In this document: in pieces, positions 62,397 through 64,000 of the stretch | How the letters are laid out: every line of letters begins with the position of its first letter | Numbering within the stretch: the first letter of the stretch is position 1 | Source of the DNA: Ilex aquifolium | Lineage: Eukaryota; Streptophyta; Magnoliopsida; Aquifoliales; Aquifoliaceae | Length of the DNA: 64,000 bases | Direction of reading: 5' to 3' | Assembly (NCBI GenBank): GCA_951799425.1 | Contig: OX637393.1 | Coordinates: 10,846,744-10,910,743 of the forward strand | Position numbers and translations under genes: made by a program | The notes under the pieces: model-generated | Databases searched by the model: none | What the model was told of the DNA's origin: nothing | Seen by the model: only the letters and a program-made list of their open reading frames with translations

Positions 62397-63033
62397 GGCT
62401 TAAATGCACGTGCAATGCCCAAATCACCGTATATCCAATGGCTCCAATCTTGAACAAATAAAAATAATTAATAGCAACAACAAATTAGAATCAAAATTAT
62501 AATTCAAATTTATTCACGGGCAATGCACATGTGTATTAATTAGTCTAAATAAGTATGAATATGTCATAGACACTTTCGATTAAAAATTGGACACATTGTA
62601 GCTCAATTTGTATTTTTTAAAATTATGAGATCATTTTGTTATTGCATAAAAATTAGAATTATTATTTGACAATATTTATAAACGCTTCTTATATACATAA
62701 AAATTAGGTCAATAAAATTGCTTGGAATTGTATTTTTATTGGCTTTTATTTTTCTACCGTTGGTCGCTATGCAAATAAATATATAAAGTATCATATTTTT
62801 ATTAACTGGGAAAAAAAACTATTCTTAAAATGTCTTCCCTAGACTTAATTCCTGGCTCCGCAAAGTGTTTAGACCAAATTTTGATACCCATATAACGTGA
62901 CTCACCCGCAACCGTCAAATAAACGGGTCCCACTAACATATAACTAGCACAACTTTTATAATATAAAAAGCATTACATTATTTTTGGATGACTCTGCAAT
63001 TGACAGATAGTTCTACATAACCATACCATGCCT
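62397..63033. other. Intergenic sequence upstream of the window-edge gene's 3' end
   Basis: AT-rich, with no gene. Two GCACGTGCAATG / GGGCAATGCACATG words near 62410 and 62518 resemble Helitron 3'-end hairpins. The right end is the 3' untranslated side of the second BBE-like gene. Confidence 0.45.

Positions 63034-64000
<967 letters not shown>

Overview
This window is nuclear DNA of a flowering plant, most likely a eudicot. Three host gene families are recognisable: a germin-like protein, a fatty acid 2-hydroxylase of the FAH1/FAH2 type with plant-style introns, and two berberine-bridge-enzyme-like (BBE-like) oxidases. They lie in a sea of AT-rich transposon sequence with many CT/GA microsatellites. 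No bacterial or organellar signature, CRISPR array, rRNA or tRNA gene was seen. The species cannot be named from the sequence alone.

Layout, left to right. A two-exon germin-like gene (96-871, minus). A 3.7-kb CACTA DNA transposon (1622-5318) carrying the first coding exon of an ARL5-type small GTPase and a transposase-like fragment. A fossil Ty3/gypsy element (about 6600-8785) interrupted by a 307-bp palindromic-ended insertion. A very large CACTA-like element (10165-21292, about 11.1 kb) that holds exons captured from an aspartic proteinase gene and an eIF4A gene, a hierarchical satellite and two arrays of GCGACG/CGTCGC hairpins. A nest of two hAT elements and one solo LTR (21527-24855). 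A MULE-like element (25034-26127).

The FAH gene follows (5' leader about 27.1 kb, coding 31249-33548, plus). Its six coding exons splice to a 237-residue protein. Downstream is a multi-layer nest of TIR elements with a fossil copia element inside (33992-37619), then fossils of a 'putative gypsy-type transposon' family (about 38.8-43.0 kb) and a 65-bp tandem repeat. A complete two-exon BBE-like gene (46127-48458, minus) is followed by more transposon debris: a hAT element at 50997-51686, a fossil copia element ending in one LTR at 52101-54245, and a second gypsy-type fossil at about 54.9-57.0 kb. A head-to-tail duplicated TIR element lies at 60934-62396. A second BBE-like gene runs off the right edge (63034 onward, minus).

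The host genes do not form one pathway. The germin-like protein is an apoplastic cupin, FAH hydroxylates sphingolipid acyl chains in the ER, and the BBE-like enzymes are secreted flavoproteins that probably form a local tandem family. The most unusual content is the 11-kb CACTA-like element, which combines gene capture with in-situ growth of a three-level tandem repeat.
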